From: an uncultured Fusobacterium sp.
GTDB taxonomy: Bacteria; Fusobacteriota; Fusobacteriia; Fusobacteriales; Fusobacteriaceae
Assembly (NCBI GenBank): GCA_900545035.1
Contig: UQXM01000057.1
Span: forward strand, 1-10,652
DNA length: 10,652 bases
Direction of reading: 5' to 3'
Under the pieces are notes generated by a model that made no database searches, had not been told where the DNA came from, and saw only the letters and a program-made list of their open reading frames with translations. Shown here piece after piece: positions 1 through 6,619 of the stretch. The first letter of the stretch is position 1, and every line of letters begins with the position of its first letter. The translations under genes and the position numbers were made by a program.

Positions 1-1
1 A

Positions 2-97
2 TTTATTTTTCCGAATATTCTTTTTGTAGTCGGTGGACTGCAGTGCTTTGAGATGGTAAAAATAAAAGTGATAAAAATTGACAACGGAGGAAGATAA
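2..97 (+). CDS. C-terminal end of an unidentified, probably membrane, protein (start outside window)
   Basis: An open frame runs in from the left edge and stops with TAA at 95-97, one base before the ATG of rplI. The 31 visible residues begin with a hydrophobic stretch (FIFPNILFVVGGL) and end in a basic tail (KIKVIKIDNGGR), as expected for the last membrane helix and cytoplasmic end of a membrane protein. In many Gram-positive genomes the gene region before rplI carries a DUF2232/YybS membrane protein and a GdpP-type protein, so a DUF2232 protein is a guess from context, not a recognised match. The rplI ribosome binding site lies inside this frame, which suggests translational coupling. The other two forward frames close within 51 bases. 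Confidence 0.5.
   Translation, partial: FIFPNILFVVGGLQCFEMVKIKVIKIDNGGR
86..90 (+). promoter_or_regulatory. Ribosome binding site fixing the rplI start at 99
   Basis: GGAGG lies 8 bases before ATG 99. The frame can be read back to a TTG at 78, but that start would place the Shine-Dalgarno inside the gene and add seven residues that L9 proteins do not have. Confidence 0.85.
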
Positions 98-98
98 C

Positions 99-545
99 AT
101 GGCAAAAATACAAGTAATTTTAACACAGGATGTAGCAGGACAAGGAAGAAAAGGGGATATGATAACTGTATCAGACGGTTATGCAAAAAACTTTATTCTT
201 AACAAAAACAAAGGAATTATTGCTACTCCTGAAGAACTTCAAAAAATAGAAAATCAAAAGAAAAAAGAAGCAAAAAGAAATGAAGATGAAAAAAATAAAG
301 CAATTATCTTGAAAAATCAGCTTGAAAAAGAAAAATTAACTCTTACAGTTAAAGTAGGAGATAATGGGAAACTTTTTGGAGCTATAACAAACAAAGAGAT
401 TGCTGCTGAACTTGAAAGCAGATTTGGATTAAAAATAGATAAGAAAAAAATTGAATGCAGCATAAAAGCTTTGGGAGAACATAAAGTAACAATAAAATTA
501 CATCAAGATGTAAAAGCTGAAATAACTGTAATAACAAAAGAGTAG
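99..545 (+). CDS. rplI: 50S ribosomal protein L9
   Basis: Ribosomal protein L9 binds 23S rRNA in the large subunit and helps keep the reading frame during translation. The product is 148 residues, the usual bacterial length. The N-terminal RNA-binding domain (about 1-50) carries the family signature around GDMITVSDGYAKNFIL. A long charged connecting helix, rich in Lys and Glu, spans about 50-75. The C-terminal domain follows, with the typical GKLFGAITNKEIA segment near 95-107. ATG 99 is chosen over TTG 78 because of the GGAGG just upstream and because the family begins MxxIQVIL. It is followed after nine bases by dnaB, the common bacterial rplI-dnaB order, and belongs to an operon that starts left of the window. 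Confidence 0.97.
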   Translation: MAKIQVILTQDVAGQGRKGDMITVSDGYAKNFILNKNKGIIATPEELQKIENQKKKEAKRNEDEKNKAIILKNQLEKEKLTLTVKVGDNGKLFGAITNKEIAAELESRFGLKIDKKKIECSIKALGEHKVTIKLHQDVKAEITVITKE

Positions 546-548
546 GAG
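544..548 (+). promoter_or_regulatory. Ribosome binding site favouring dnaB start at 555
   Basis: AGGAG overlaps the rplI stop codon (TAG 543-545) and ends 6 bases before ATG 555. The in-frame ATG at 549 directly abuts it with no spacer, so 555 is the likelier start. The overlap suggests translational coupling to rplI. Confidence 0.7.
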
Positions 549-554
549 ATGTCA

Positions 555-1892
555 ATGGACACTGTTGAAAGTCTTAAAAAAGTTCCAAGTGATTTGACAG
601 CTGAAAAAGCAGTGCTGGGAGGAATATTTTTAAAGCCGGATTCTTTCGGAGATATTATAGAAATAATACTTCCTGCCGATTTTTATAAAGCTGCCCACAG
701 GTATATTTATGAAGCAATGATAGAATGTTATAACAGCGGAGAGGGAATAGATCCTATCATTGTTGCCAATAAATTAAAAAAGCAGAATAGATATGATGAG
801 ATAGACGGAGAAAATCTGCTTTTTGAAATCATAGATGAAGTACAGACAGCCGCAAATATTGTAAAGCATGCAAAAATAGTAAAAGAAAAATCTGTATTGA
901 GAAAATTGGGAGATGTGGGAACAAAAATTGTTGAGATGTCTTATGAGGGATATGAAGATGTGGATACAATTCTTGATAAAGCAGAGGGACTTATTTTTAA
1001 AATTTCTGAAACAAAAGAATCAAAAGATGTAATCAGTATAAGCGAAGCTATGAAAGAAGAATTTATGAGATTGGAAGAGGTATTTCATAACAAAGGTGTT
1101 ACAACAGGAATATCTTCGGGATTTATAAATTTTGATGAAAAAACTAGCGGATTTAATCCCTCTGACCTTGTAATTCTTGCTGCCAGACCATCTATGGGAA
1201 AAACAGCTTTTGCTCTTAACCTTGCTCTTAATGCAGCTATGAAAAGTGAAAAATCTGTATTGATATTCAGTCTTGAGATGTCAAGTTCACAGCTTCTTCA
1301 AAGACTTCTTGCTGTACAATCACAGATTGGACTGCAAAAAATAAGAAATGGTTTTCTTGAAGATGATGAGTGGGGAAGAATAGGAATTGCCAGTGGACAG
1401 CTTGCTTCTTCAAATATAAATATAGCCGATGTGCCTAATGTCAATGTTCTTGAAATAAGAGCAATGGCAAGAAGATTAAAAGCTATGGGAAAACTTGATA
1501 TGATAGTGATAGATTATCTTCAGCTAATAAAAGGTACAGGAAGAGGGGACAACAGGCAACAGGAAATATCTGATATTTCAAGGTCGCTGAAAGGAATTGC
1601 AAGAGAGCTTAATATTCCTATCATTGCTCTTTCACAGCTTTCCAGAGCTCCTGAACAGAGAGCTGACAGAAGACCAATGCTTTCAGATTTGAGAGAATCG
1701 GGAGCTATTGAGCAGGATGCAGATATGGTTGTATTTTTATACAGAGATGACTATTATAATGAAGAGAGTGAAGATAAAGGTATCACAGAGGTAATTATCG
1801 GTAAACAGAGAAACGGACCTGTGGGTACTGTAAAACTTAGATTTTTCCATGAGATTACAAAATTTGCTGATTATACAACAAAAGTAGATTAG
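555..1892 (+). CDS. dnaB: Replicative DNA helicase
   Basis: The hexameric helicase that unwinds DNA at the replication fork and contacts primase, cytoplasmic. The product is 445 residues from ATG 555 (447 if read from ATG 549), a normal family length. The N-terminal primase-interacting domain covers about 10-110 (ending in the VQTAANIVKHAKIV region), followed by a linker and the RecA-like C-terminal ATPase domain. Walker A is ARPSMGKT at about 210-217 and Walker B is MIVIDYLQL at about 316-324. The conserved LSQLSRAPEQR and DLRESGAIEQDAD motifs follow. The P-loop is uninterrupted, so there is no intein at this common insertion site. Position after rplI fits the widespread rplI-dnaB cluster. 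All key motifs look intact. Confidence 0.97.
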   Translation: MDTVESLKKVPSDLTAEKAVLGGIFLKPDSFGDIIEIILPADFYKAAHRYIYEAMIECYNSGEGIDPIIVANKLKKQNRYDEIDGENLLFEIIDEVQTAANIVKHAKIVKEKSVLRKLGDVGTKIVEMSYEGYEDVDTILDKAEGLIFKISETKESKDVISISEAMKEEFMRLEEVFHNKGVTTGISSGFINFDEKTSGFNPSDLVILAARPSMGKTAFALNLALNAAMKSEKSVLIFSLEMSSSQLLQRLLAVQSQIGLQKIRNGFLEDDEWGRIGIASGQLASSNINIADVPNVNVLEIRAMARRLKAMGKLDMIVIDYLQLIKGTGRGDNRQQEISDISRSLKGIARELNIPIIALSQLSRAPEQRADRRPMLSDLRESGAIEQDADMVVFLYRDDYYNEESEDKGITEVIIGKQRNGPVGTVKLRFFHEITKFADYTTKVD

Positions 1893-1958
1893 ATGAAAAT
1901 TTTATTTTTATCTATATTTGTCAGAAATATATTATTAAGAGAAGAAAGGATTTTATAA
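1893..1958 (+). CDS. Possible 21-residue peptide filling the dnaB-trhP gap
   Basis: An ATG directly follows the dnaB stop codon. Its frame stays open for 21 codons and ends in TAA exactly against the ATG of the next gene, so the gap is filled to the base. The peptide begins MKILFLSIFVRNILL and is hydrophobic then charged. There is no convincing ribosome binding site before it, only possible re-initiation after dnaB. In AT-rich DNA an open frame of this size can occur by chance. If translated, it could couple translation of the downstream gene. I do not recognise it. Confidence 0.15.
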   Translation: MKILFLSIFVRNILLREERIL

Positions 1959-3218
1959 ATGAAAAAAGCAGAATTATTAGCACCGGCAGGTAATATAGAA
2001 AAAATGGAAATGGCTTTCCATTATGGAGCTGATGCAGTATTTTTAGGTGGAAAGATGTTTAACCTGAGAGCAGGAAGCAACAACTTTTCTGATGAAGAGC
2101 TTACAAAAACAGTTGAATATGCTCATTCACTTGGAAAAAAAGTATATGTTACATTGAATGTAATTCCTCATAATGAAGAACTGGACGAACTTCCCGAATA
2201 TGTAAGATTTTTGGAAAGTATAAAAGTTGACGGAGTTATTGTTGCAGACCTTGGAGTGTTCCAAATTGTAAAAGATAATTCAAATCTTCGTATAAGTGTA
2301 AGTACACAAGCAAGCAATACGAATTGGCGTTCAGTAAAAATGTGGAGAGATATGGGAGCAAAAAGGGTTGTTCTTGCAAGAGAGATTTCTCTTGAAGATA
2401 TAAAAACAATCAGAGAGAAAGTTCCTGATATTGAACTTGAGGTATTTATTCACGGAGCTATGTGCATGTCAATTTCCGGAAGATGTCTTTTGAGCAACTA
2501 TATGACAGGAAGAGATGCAAACAGAGGGGATTGTGCTCAGTCTTGCAGATGGAGATATTCTCTTATGGAAGAAAAAAGACCGGGAGAATATATGCCTGTA
2601 TTTGAAGATGAACACGGAACATTTATATTCAGTTCAAAAGATTTATGCACTATAAGAATGATAAACGAAATTCTTGATTTAGGTGTGGATTCTTTGAAAA
2701 TCGAAGGAAGGATGAAAGGAATTTATTATGTTGCCAATGTTGTAAAAACATACAGAGAGGCGATTGATAAATATTATGCAGGAAATTTCAGCTTTGAAGA
2801 AAAATGGATAAAAGAACTTGAGTCTACATCTCACAGATTGTATACAGAGGGATTTTATCACGGCAGACCAGGAGCAGAAGCTCAAAACTATAACGACAGA
2901 AATTCTTACAGCCAAACACATCAGCTTGTAGCAAAAGTAATAGAAAAACTTTCTGCTGATGAGTATGTTCTTGCAATAAGAAACAGATTGGAAGCAGGAG
3001 AAGTATTGGAAGTAGTTACTCCAAAACATGATCCTAGAAAAATAACTCTTCCTAAAATGATACTTATAGGAAAGAATGGACATGAAGAAGAAGTGGAAGC
3101 TGCTAATCCTAACTCAACAGTAAGAGTTATTATTCCAAATGCTGATATGGAAGTTCTTGATATGATAAGAAAAGTGAAGGCTGAAAATCCCGGTGCTGAA
3201 AAAGCAGAGGAGAAATAG
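1959..3218 (+). CDS. U32-family protein, probable tRNA U34 5-hydroxylation protein (TrhP/YrrO type)
   Basis: Members of this family are named peptidase U32 or collagenase-like, but the characterised bacterial relatives (E. coli TrhP and RlhA, B. subtilis TrhP1/TrhP2) hydroxylate RNA using prephenate, and carry an iron-sulfur cluster. The product is 419 residues, close to B. subtilis YrrO/TrhP2. The N-terminus has the typical ELLAPAGN, then a TIM-barrel-like domain. The U32 signature around 161-180 contains GAMCMSISGRC, and four cysteines at 169, 176, 192 and 196 fit the cluster ligands. A C-terminal small barrel-like domain covers about 320-400. ATG 1959 has AAAGGA 8 bases upstream. It follows dnaB closely and is coupled to a 41-residue protein. 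The family is certain; the tRNA role rather than another RNA target is inferred from length and motif. Confidence 0.88.
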   Translation: MKKAELLAPAGNIEKMEMAFHYGADAVFLGGKMFNLRAGSNNFSDEELTKTVEYAHSLGKKVYVTLNVIPHNEELDELPEYVRFLESIKVDGVIVADLGVFQIVKDNSNLRISVSTQASNTNWRSVKMWRDMGAKRVVLAREISLEDIKTIREKVPDIELEVFIHGAMCMSISGRCLLSNYMTGRDANRGDCAQSCRWRYSLMEEKRPGEYMPVFEDEHGTFIFSSKDLCTIRMINEILDLGVDSLKIEGRMKGIYYVANVVKTYREAIDKYYAGNFSFEEKWIKELESTSHRLYTEGFYHGRPGAEAQNYNDRNSYSQTHQLVAKVIEKLSADEYVLAIRNRLEAGEVLEVVTPKHDPRKITLPKMILIGKNGHEEEVEAANPNSTVRVIIPNADMEVLDMIRKVKAENPGAEKAEEK

Positions 3219-3344
3219 ATGTACAAAAAAAATTTATCTGACATTATAGTAACTTGGGCAGTAAAACTATTTTTATTTCCCGTGTTTCTTGGCGGAAAAA
3301 TTTTAAGAGGATTTGATATCCTTGTTGAAAAGTATAAAAAATAG
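3219..3344 (+). CDS. Small hydrophobic protein coupled to the U32 gene
   Basis: A 41-residue frame starts at the ATG touching the U32 stop codon (TAG 3216-3218) and ends at TAG 3342-3344. AGAGGAG at 3206-3212, inside the end of the U32 gene, sits 6 bases before the start, an excellent ribosome binding site, so I consider it real. The product starts MYKKNLSDII, has a hydrophobic segment over about 8-25 (with a lysine at 16) including LFLFPVFLGG, and ends in a charged tail (LVEKYKK). It looks like a single-pass or membrane-surface helix. The terminator begins 6 bases after its stop, so it is the last gene of the rplI-dnaB-U32 operon. I do not recognise a family. Confidence 0.7.
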   Translation: MYKKNLSDIIVTWAVKLFLFPVFLGGKILRGFDILVEKYKK

Positions 3345-3349
3345 AAAAT

Positions 3350-3392
3350 AAAAAATGGGGCTGTTTTATAAATGAAGCAGTCCCATTTTTTA
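3350..3392. terminator. Bidirectional rho-independent terminator
   Basis: TGGGGCTG at about 3356-3363 pairs with CAGTCCCA (3378-3385) with one G-T wobble, flanked by an A-run on the left and a T-run on the right. It can therefore end both the + strand operon and the - strand threonine-aldolase gene, which converge here. Confidence 0.85.
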
Positions 3393-3410
3393 TTTCAAAA
3401 ATTTTATATT

Positions 3411-4445
3411 TTATTTAGTTGAGCATAATGTAGAAAAGTCTTTTATAAATTTTTCTACATTTTCTTTTTTTGTAGCCCAAGAAGTTACAAAACGGATAAC
3501 ACTATGGTTATCATCATATTTTTCTATAAAAGTATATTTATATTTTTCCCCCATTTTTTCAATTATATTGTTTGGAAGAATAGGAAATTGCTGGTTACTG
3601 TATGAATCAGCCATAAATTTAAAACCATTTTTTTCAAAACATTTTTTAAGCATATCTGCCATTTCGTTTGAATGTTTTCCTATTTCAAAATAAAGATTAT
3701 TTCTGAAAAGCTGTCCAAACTGAATACCCAGCATTCTTCCTTTTGCAAGAAGAGCTCCTCTTTGCTTTATTGCATATTGAAATCCTTCAAAAAGATTTTT
3801 GTTTGTAAATACAACAGCTTCCCCAAACATTGCTCCACATTTTGTTCCTCCGATATAGAATACATCAGTGAATTTTGGATAATCTGAAAGAGCTATATCA
3901 TTATATTCAGATGTAAGGGCAGAAGCAAGTCTTGCTCCGTCCATGAAAAGATAAAGTCCTTTTTTGTGGCAGAAATTATACAAAGCCTCAAGTTCAGCTT
4001 TTTTATAAAGTGTACCTATCTCTGTGGGATTTGAAATATATACCATTTTCGGTTCAACATTGTGAGCATCTGTATGTCCTGACAAAACTTTTTCTACAAG
4101 AGCAGGAGTTAGCTTTCCTTCAGGTGCGGAAATAAGTTCAACTTTATGTCCTGTAAATTCTATTGCTCCTGTTTCGTGGCTGTTGATATGTCCTGTTTCG
4201 GCAGAGATAACAGATTGATGAGGACGAAGAATATGGGAAATAACAAGCATATTTGTCTGTGTTCCTCCCACAATAAAACGAATATCACAGTTTTGACATT
4301 CTATTTTATTTTTTATCAATTCATAAGCTTCGAGAGTATATGGATCTTCTCCATATCCGTCAGTTTGCTCCATATTTGTTTTTAAAAGAGCTTCCAAAAC
4401 TTCAGGATGTGCTCCCTCACTATAATCATTTTTAAAACTTATCAT
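3411..4445 (-). CDS. Threonine-aldolase-type PLP-dependent lyase
   Basis: A fold-type I PLP enzyme of the beta-eliminating lyase/threonine aldolase family (PF01212 type). Family members cleave L-threonine or L-allo-threonine to glycine and acetaldehyde. The product is 344 residues. The probable PLP lysine is Lys202 in GGTKCGA (199-205), and MDGARLASAL (168-177) carries the Asp that contacts the pyridine nitrogen. FIVGGTQTNM (58-67) is the phosphate-binding region. The start has AGGAGGT just upstream on the - strand. E. coli LtaE begins with an RSDT motif; here the equivalent region reads FKNDYSEGAHP, so this is a divergent branch and the substrate may differ. It is a single-gene unit with its own promoter, ending at the shared terminator. 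Confidence 0.85.
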   Translation of the reverse strand: MISFKNDYSEGAHPEVLEALLKTNMEQTDGYGEDPYTLEAYELIKNKIECQNCDIRFIVGGTQTNMLVISHILRPHQSVISAETGHINSHETGAIEFTGHKVELISAPEGKLTPALVEKVLSGHTDAHNVEPKMVYISNPTEIGTLYKKAELEALYNFCHKKGLYLFMDGARLASALTSEYNDIALSDYPKFTDVFYIGGTKCGAMFGEAVVFTNKNLFEGFQYAIKQRGALLAKGRMLGIQFGQLFRNNLYFEIGKHSNEMADMLKKCFEKNGFKFMADSYSNQQFPILPNNIIEKMGEKYKYTFIEKYDDNHSVIRFVTSWATKKENVEKFIKDFSTLCSTK

Positions 4446-4482
4446 TTTTTACCTCCTTGAAAATAAGAAATGCTTTTAATAA

Positions 4483-4511
4483 AGTATAATAGTTTTATTC
4501 TTTTTTGTAAA
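4483..4511 (-). promoter_or_regulatory. Sigma-70 type promoter for the threonine-aldolase gene
   Basis: On the - strand, TTTACA (4506-4511) and TATACT (4483-4488) are separated by exactly 17 bases. The expected start of transcription near 4476 gives a leader of about 30 bases before ATG 4445. Confidence 0.75.
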
Positions 4512-4545
4512 GATATATATTTCAAAGTTCAGCAGTAAAAATTTG

Positions 4546-4574
4546 TTGAATATAAGTTGAATATGGATTATACT
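4546..4574 (+). promoter_or_regulatory. Sigma-70 type promoter for the MATE gene
   Basis: TTGAAT (4546-4551) and TATACT (4569-4574) are separated by 17 bases. The predicted start near 4581 gives a leader of about 28 bases before ATG 4609. It is divergent from the threonine-aldolase promoter, with the two -35 boxes about 34 bases apart. Confidence 0.75.
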
Positions 4575-4595
4575 TAAATTAGAGAAATAAAATGT

Positions 4596-4602
4596 AAGGG
4601 TG
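4596..4602 (+). promoter_or_regulatory. Ribosome binding site fixing the MATE gene start at 4609
   Basis: AAGGGTG ends 6 bases before ATG 4609. The frame also contains GTG at 4600, but that codon is part of this binding site, so it is not the start. Confidence 0.6.
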
Positions 4603-4608
4603 ATAAAC

Positions 4609-6021
4609 ATGGCAGTAATTGAAAAAATAAAAAAATTATTTTCTGTTGAAAAACTTTTGGGAAAAAATAAAGTGTTGGGAGAGCTTCCAAATGAAAAAGA
4701 AGTATATTCAAGAGCATTTAAAATATCTTGGCCGTGTACTTTGGAAACAGTACTTGTCGGACTTGTAGGCTCCGTTGATATAATGATGGTGGGGACTTTG
4801 GGGTCAAGTGCTATTGCAGCAGTAGGACTTACAAATCAGCCGAAATATCTTCTTCTTGCTCTTATCAGATCGCTGAATGTAGGGGTAACAGCAATTTCTG
4901 CCAGAAGAAAAGGGGAAAATGATTATCTGGGAGCAAACAGATGTTTGAAAGAATCTATTGTTTTGAGTTTTATTATTTCAATGACAATGGCTCTGCTGGG
5001 ATATTTTTTTGCTGGAAATATTTTAAAATTTGCAGGAGCCGGAGAGGATATAATAAATGATTCTGTTGCATATTATGAAGTTTTGATGATAAGTATTGTT
5101 TTTACATCTCTCAGCTTAACAATGAATGCAGCACAGAGAGGAATAGGAAAAACTAAAATTTCTATGAAAACCAATGTTATGGCAAATATTTTTAATTTGG
5201 TTTTTGATTATCTTTTGATAAACGGTATGTGTGGATTTCCAAAACTGGGAATAAGAGGAGCAGCTATAGCAACAGTTATTGGAAGTATGGTGGCATTCTT
5301 TATGTCAGTAAAATCTCTTTTAAAAAAGGGAGAATTTCTTGAACTGAAATTAAGAGGAGGTTGGAGATTTGACAGAAAAACTACAGCTTCTCTGATAAAT
5401 ATAAGCGGCAGTGCAGCTGTTGAACAATTATTTATGAGAATGGGATTTTTTTCATATGCAAAAATTGTTGCAGGTTTGGGAACAGTTGCTTTTGCTGTGC
5501 ACCAGATATGTATGAATATGATAGATATATCTTTTTATTGCGGAGAAGGTCTTGGAACAGCAGCAGCTTCTCTTGTGGGACAGAATTTGGGAGCAAAAAG
5601 ACCTGACAAAGCAATAATTTATGGAAAAGCAAATCAGAGAATGTCAACAATAGTATCGATTACTCTGTTTTTTCTGTTTATCTTTGGAAGAAGATTTCTG
5701 ATTTCTATATTTAACAGTGAGCCTGATGTTGTGGCACTTGGTTCACAGGTAATGCTTCTTATTGCTGTAACAACTTTGGTACAGACATCTCAGACTGTAT
5801 TTATGGGTTGTCTTCGCGGAGCGGGAGATACAAAATTTGTTGCAGGTATATCGATATTCAGCATTGGAATTTTAAGACCGTTTACAGCATGGTTGTTTAT
5901 TAATCCATTAAATCTTGGGCTTATGGGAGCATGGATTTCTCTTTCTATAGATCAGCTTATAAGATATATTTTGGGGCGGGCAAGATTTAACAGCGGAAAC
6001 TGGACAAAAATTAAAGTATAA
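4609..6021 (+). CDS. MATE family multidrug efflux transporter
   Basis: An inner-membrane antiporter of the MATE family, which exports drugs or metabolites in exchange for Na+ or H+. The product is 470 residues, typical for the 12-helix family. The first membrane helix carries the family hallmark, with Pro42 and Asp57 in WPCTLETVLVGLVGSVDIMMVG (spread over 41-62). The second half repeats the pattern around GSAAVEQLFMRMGFF, with the common GLGTAAASLVGQNLGA loop and a C-terminal WISLSIDQLIRY. Subfamily (NorM or DinF like) and substrate cannot be fixed from sequence alone. It has its own promoter, is divergent from the threonine-aldolase gene, and is followed after 23 bases by a small gene likely co-transcribed with it. 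Confidence 0.92.
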   Translation: MAVIEKIKKLFSVEKLLGKNKVLGELPNEKEVYSRAFKISWPCTLETVLVGLVGSVDIMMVGTLGSSAIAAVGLTNQPKYLLLALIRSLNVGVTAISARRKGENDYLGANRCLKESIVLSFIISMTMALLGYFFAGNILKFAGAGEDIINDSVAYYEVLMISIVFTSLSLTMNAAQRGIGKTKISMKTNVMANIFNLVFDYLLINGMCGFPKLGIRGAAIATVIGSMVAFFMSVKSLLKKGEFLELKLRGGWRFDRKTTASLINISGSAAVEQLFMRMGFFSYAKIVAGLGTVAFAVHQICMNMIDISFYCGEGLGTAAASLVGQNLGAKRPDKAIIYGKANQRMSTIVSITLFFLFIFGRRFLISIFNSEPDVVALGSQVMLLIAVTTLVQTSQTVFMGCLRGAGDTKFVAGISIFSIGILRPFTAWLFINPLNLGLMGAWISLSIDQLIRYILGRARFNSGNWTKIKV

Positions 6022-6044
6022 AAGGTTATAAGGAGAGTGGAAAA

Positions 6045-6242
6045 TTGAAAAAAGAGGATATTATTAATTTAGAGGGAAAAATTGTAGATAAAGAGATTTT
6101 TCAGAGAATGTTTGAAAGTGAAGAGGTAATAAATTTTCAAAACTGCGGAATGAGCGGATTGAAAAAAGGATATTTTTGGTTTATAGTAACTTTGATTGAT
6201 GGAACAGAAGTAAATATGTATTGTGATTTTGAAACTCTTTAG
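6045..6242 (+). CDS. Hypothetical 65-residue protein, TTG start
   Basis: I do not recognise this protein. The frame begins at TTG 6045, with AAGGAG at 6030-6035 nine bases upstream; no in-frame ATG is available at a sensible position and a nearby GTG (6037) runs straight into a stop. The product is acidic and soluble looking, with a likely helix over 15-28, Cys34 in NCGMSG, and an aromatic, strand-rich part (GYFWFIVTLIDGTEV, 42-56), ending CDFETL. There is no signal peptide or membrane helix. It lies 23 bases after the MATE gene and is probably in the same transcript. The codon use matches its neighbours. A small regulatory or binding domain is possible but unproven. Confidence 0.7.
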   Translation: MKKEDIINLEGKIVDKEIFQRMFESEEVINFQNCGMSGLKKGYFWFIVTLIDGTEVNMYCDFETL

Positions 6243-6337
6243 TAAAATATATTTTAGGTAGTTAATTTTCAGCTAAAATGTATTGAAATAAAAGAATTTT
6301 CTGAAAATTTTACAGTAAAAAACAGCTCAAAAAATAG
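6243..6337. other. Gap between the 65-residue gene and the next promoter
   Basis: No gene seen. It holds a weak inverted repeat (ATTTTAG 6251-6257 with CTAAAAT 6273-6279, 15-base loop) and an AT-only palindrome near 6295-6310. Neither is followed by a T-run, so I cannot name a terminator for the MATE unit. Confidence 0.4.
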
Positions 6338-6366
6338 TTGTAACATTTCTTAAATCATGTTATAAT
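6338..6366 (+). promoter_or_regulatory. Extended -10 promoter for the 36-residue peptide gene
   Basis: TTGTAA (6338-6343), a 17-base spacer, and a perfect TATAAT (6361-6366) preceded by TGT, which gives an extended -10. This is the closest match to consensus in the window. Transcription should start near 6373, leaving a leader of about 60 bases. Confidence 0.85.
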
Positions 6367-6398
6367 TGGACAATAAAAATGACAACTATATTTTTTCA

Positions 6399-6414
6399 TA
6401 TCTGAAAACAGATA
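6399..6414 (+). promoter_or_regulatory. Leader hairpin just before the ribosome binding site
   Basis: TATCTG and CAGATA form a perfect 6-bp stem with an AAAA loop. It ends 6 bases before AGGAG (6421-6425). It could affect translation or leader stability, but it is small. Confidence 0.35.
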
Positions 6415-6431
6415 AGTATAAGGAGCTGGAA

Positions 6432-6542
6432 ATGTATATGACTAAAAAAGAAGAGAGAATACTGGCTGTAAAAATTACAGTGGCAGTAACTTTGGTAATA
6501 GCATTATGCTTTTACTGGGTAACCCACAATGTAGGACTATAA
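6432..6542 (+). CDS. Small single-pass membrane peptide, 36 residues
   Basis: The frame starts at ATG 6432, with AGGAG (6421-6425) six bases upstream, and stops at TAA 6540-6542. A second ATG at 6438 is 12 bases from the binding site and less likely. The product has a charged N-terminus (MYMTKKEER), one hydrophobic helix over about 10-30 containing ITVAVTLVIALCFYW, and a short polar tail (THNVGL). Positive charge before the helix suggests the N-terminus stays in the cytoplasm. It has its own strong promoter and its own terminator 23 bases later, so it is a separate, well-expressed unit. It resembles small membrane regulators or subunits in form only; no family is recognised. A hydrophobic toxin peptide is an alternative, but no antisense RNA partner is visible. 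Confidence 0.72.
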   Translation: MYMTKKEERILAVKITVAVTLVIALCFYWVTHNVGL

Positions 6543-6565
6543 AAATTATAAATTGAATAAAAAAA

Positions 6566-6615
6566 CTGTTTGAGTATTATCTAACGCATATACTTGAGCA
6601 GTTTTTTATTTTTTT
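6566..6615 (+). terminator. Rho-independent terminator of the 36-residue peptide gene
   Basis: CTGTTTGAGTAT (6566-6577) pairs with ATACTTGAGCAG (6590-6601) over 12 positions, with three G-T wobbles and a 12-base loop, preceded by an A-run and followed by a long T-run from 6602. Confidence 0.85.
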
Positions 6616-6619
6616 GAAA

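Noticed and set aside
1913..1931. Hairpin TATATTT/AAATATA in the dnaB-U32 gap as a regulatory element
   Set aside because: All pairs are A-T, there is no T-run, and such repeats are expected by chance in this base composition.
2679..3244. Antisense open frames across the U32 gene
   Set aside because: They are compositional shadows of a well-supported gene, lack ribosome binding sites and show no recognisable protein pattern.
6251..6279. Inverted repeat as terminator of the MATE unit
   Set aside because: Only 7 AT-rich pairs with a 15-base loop and no T-run afterwards.
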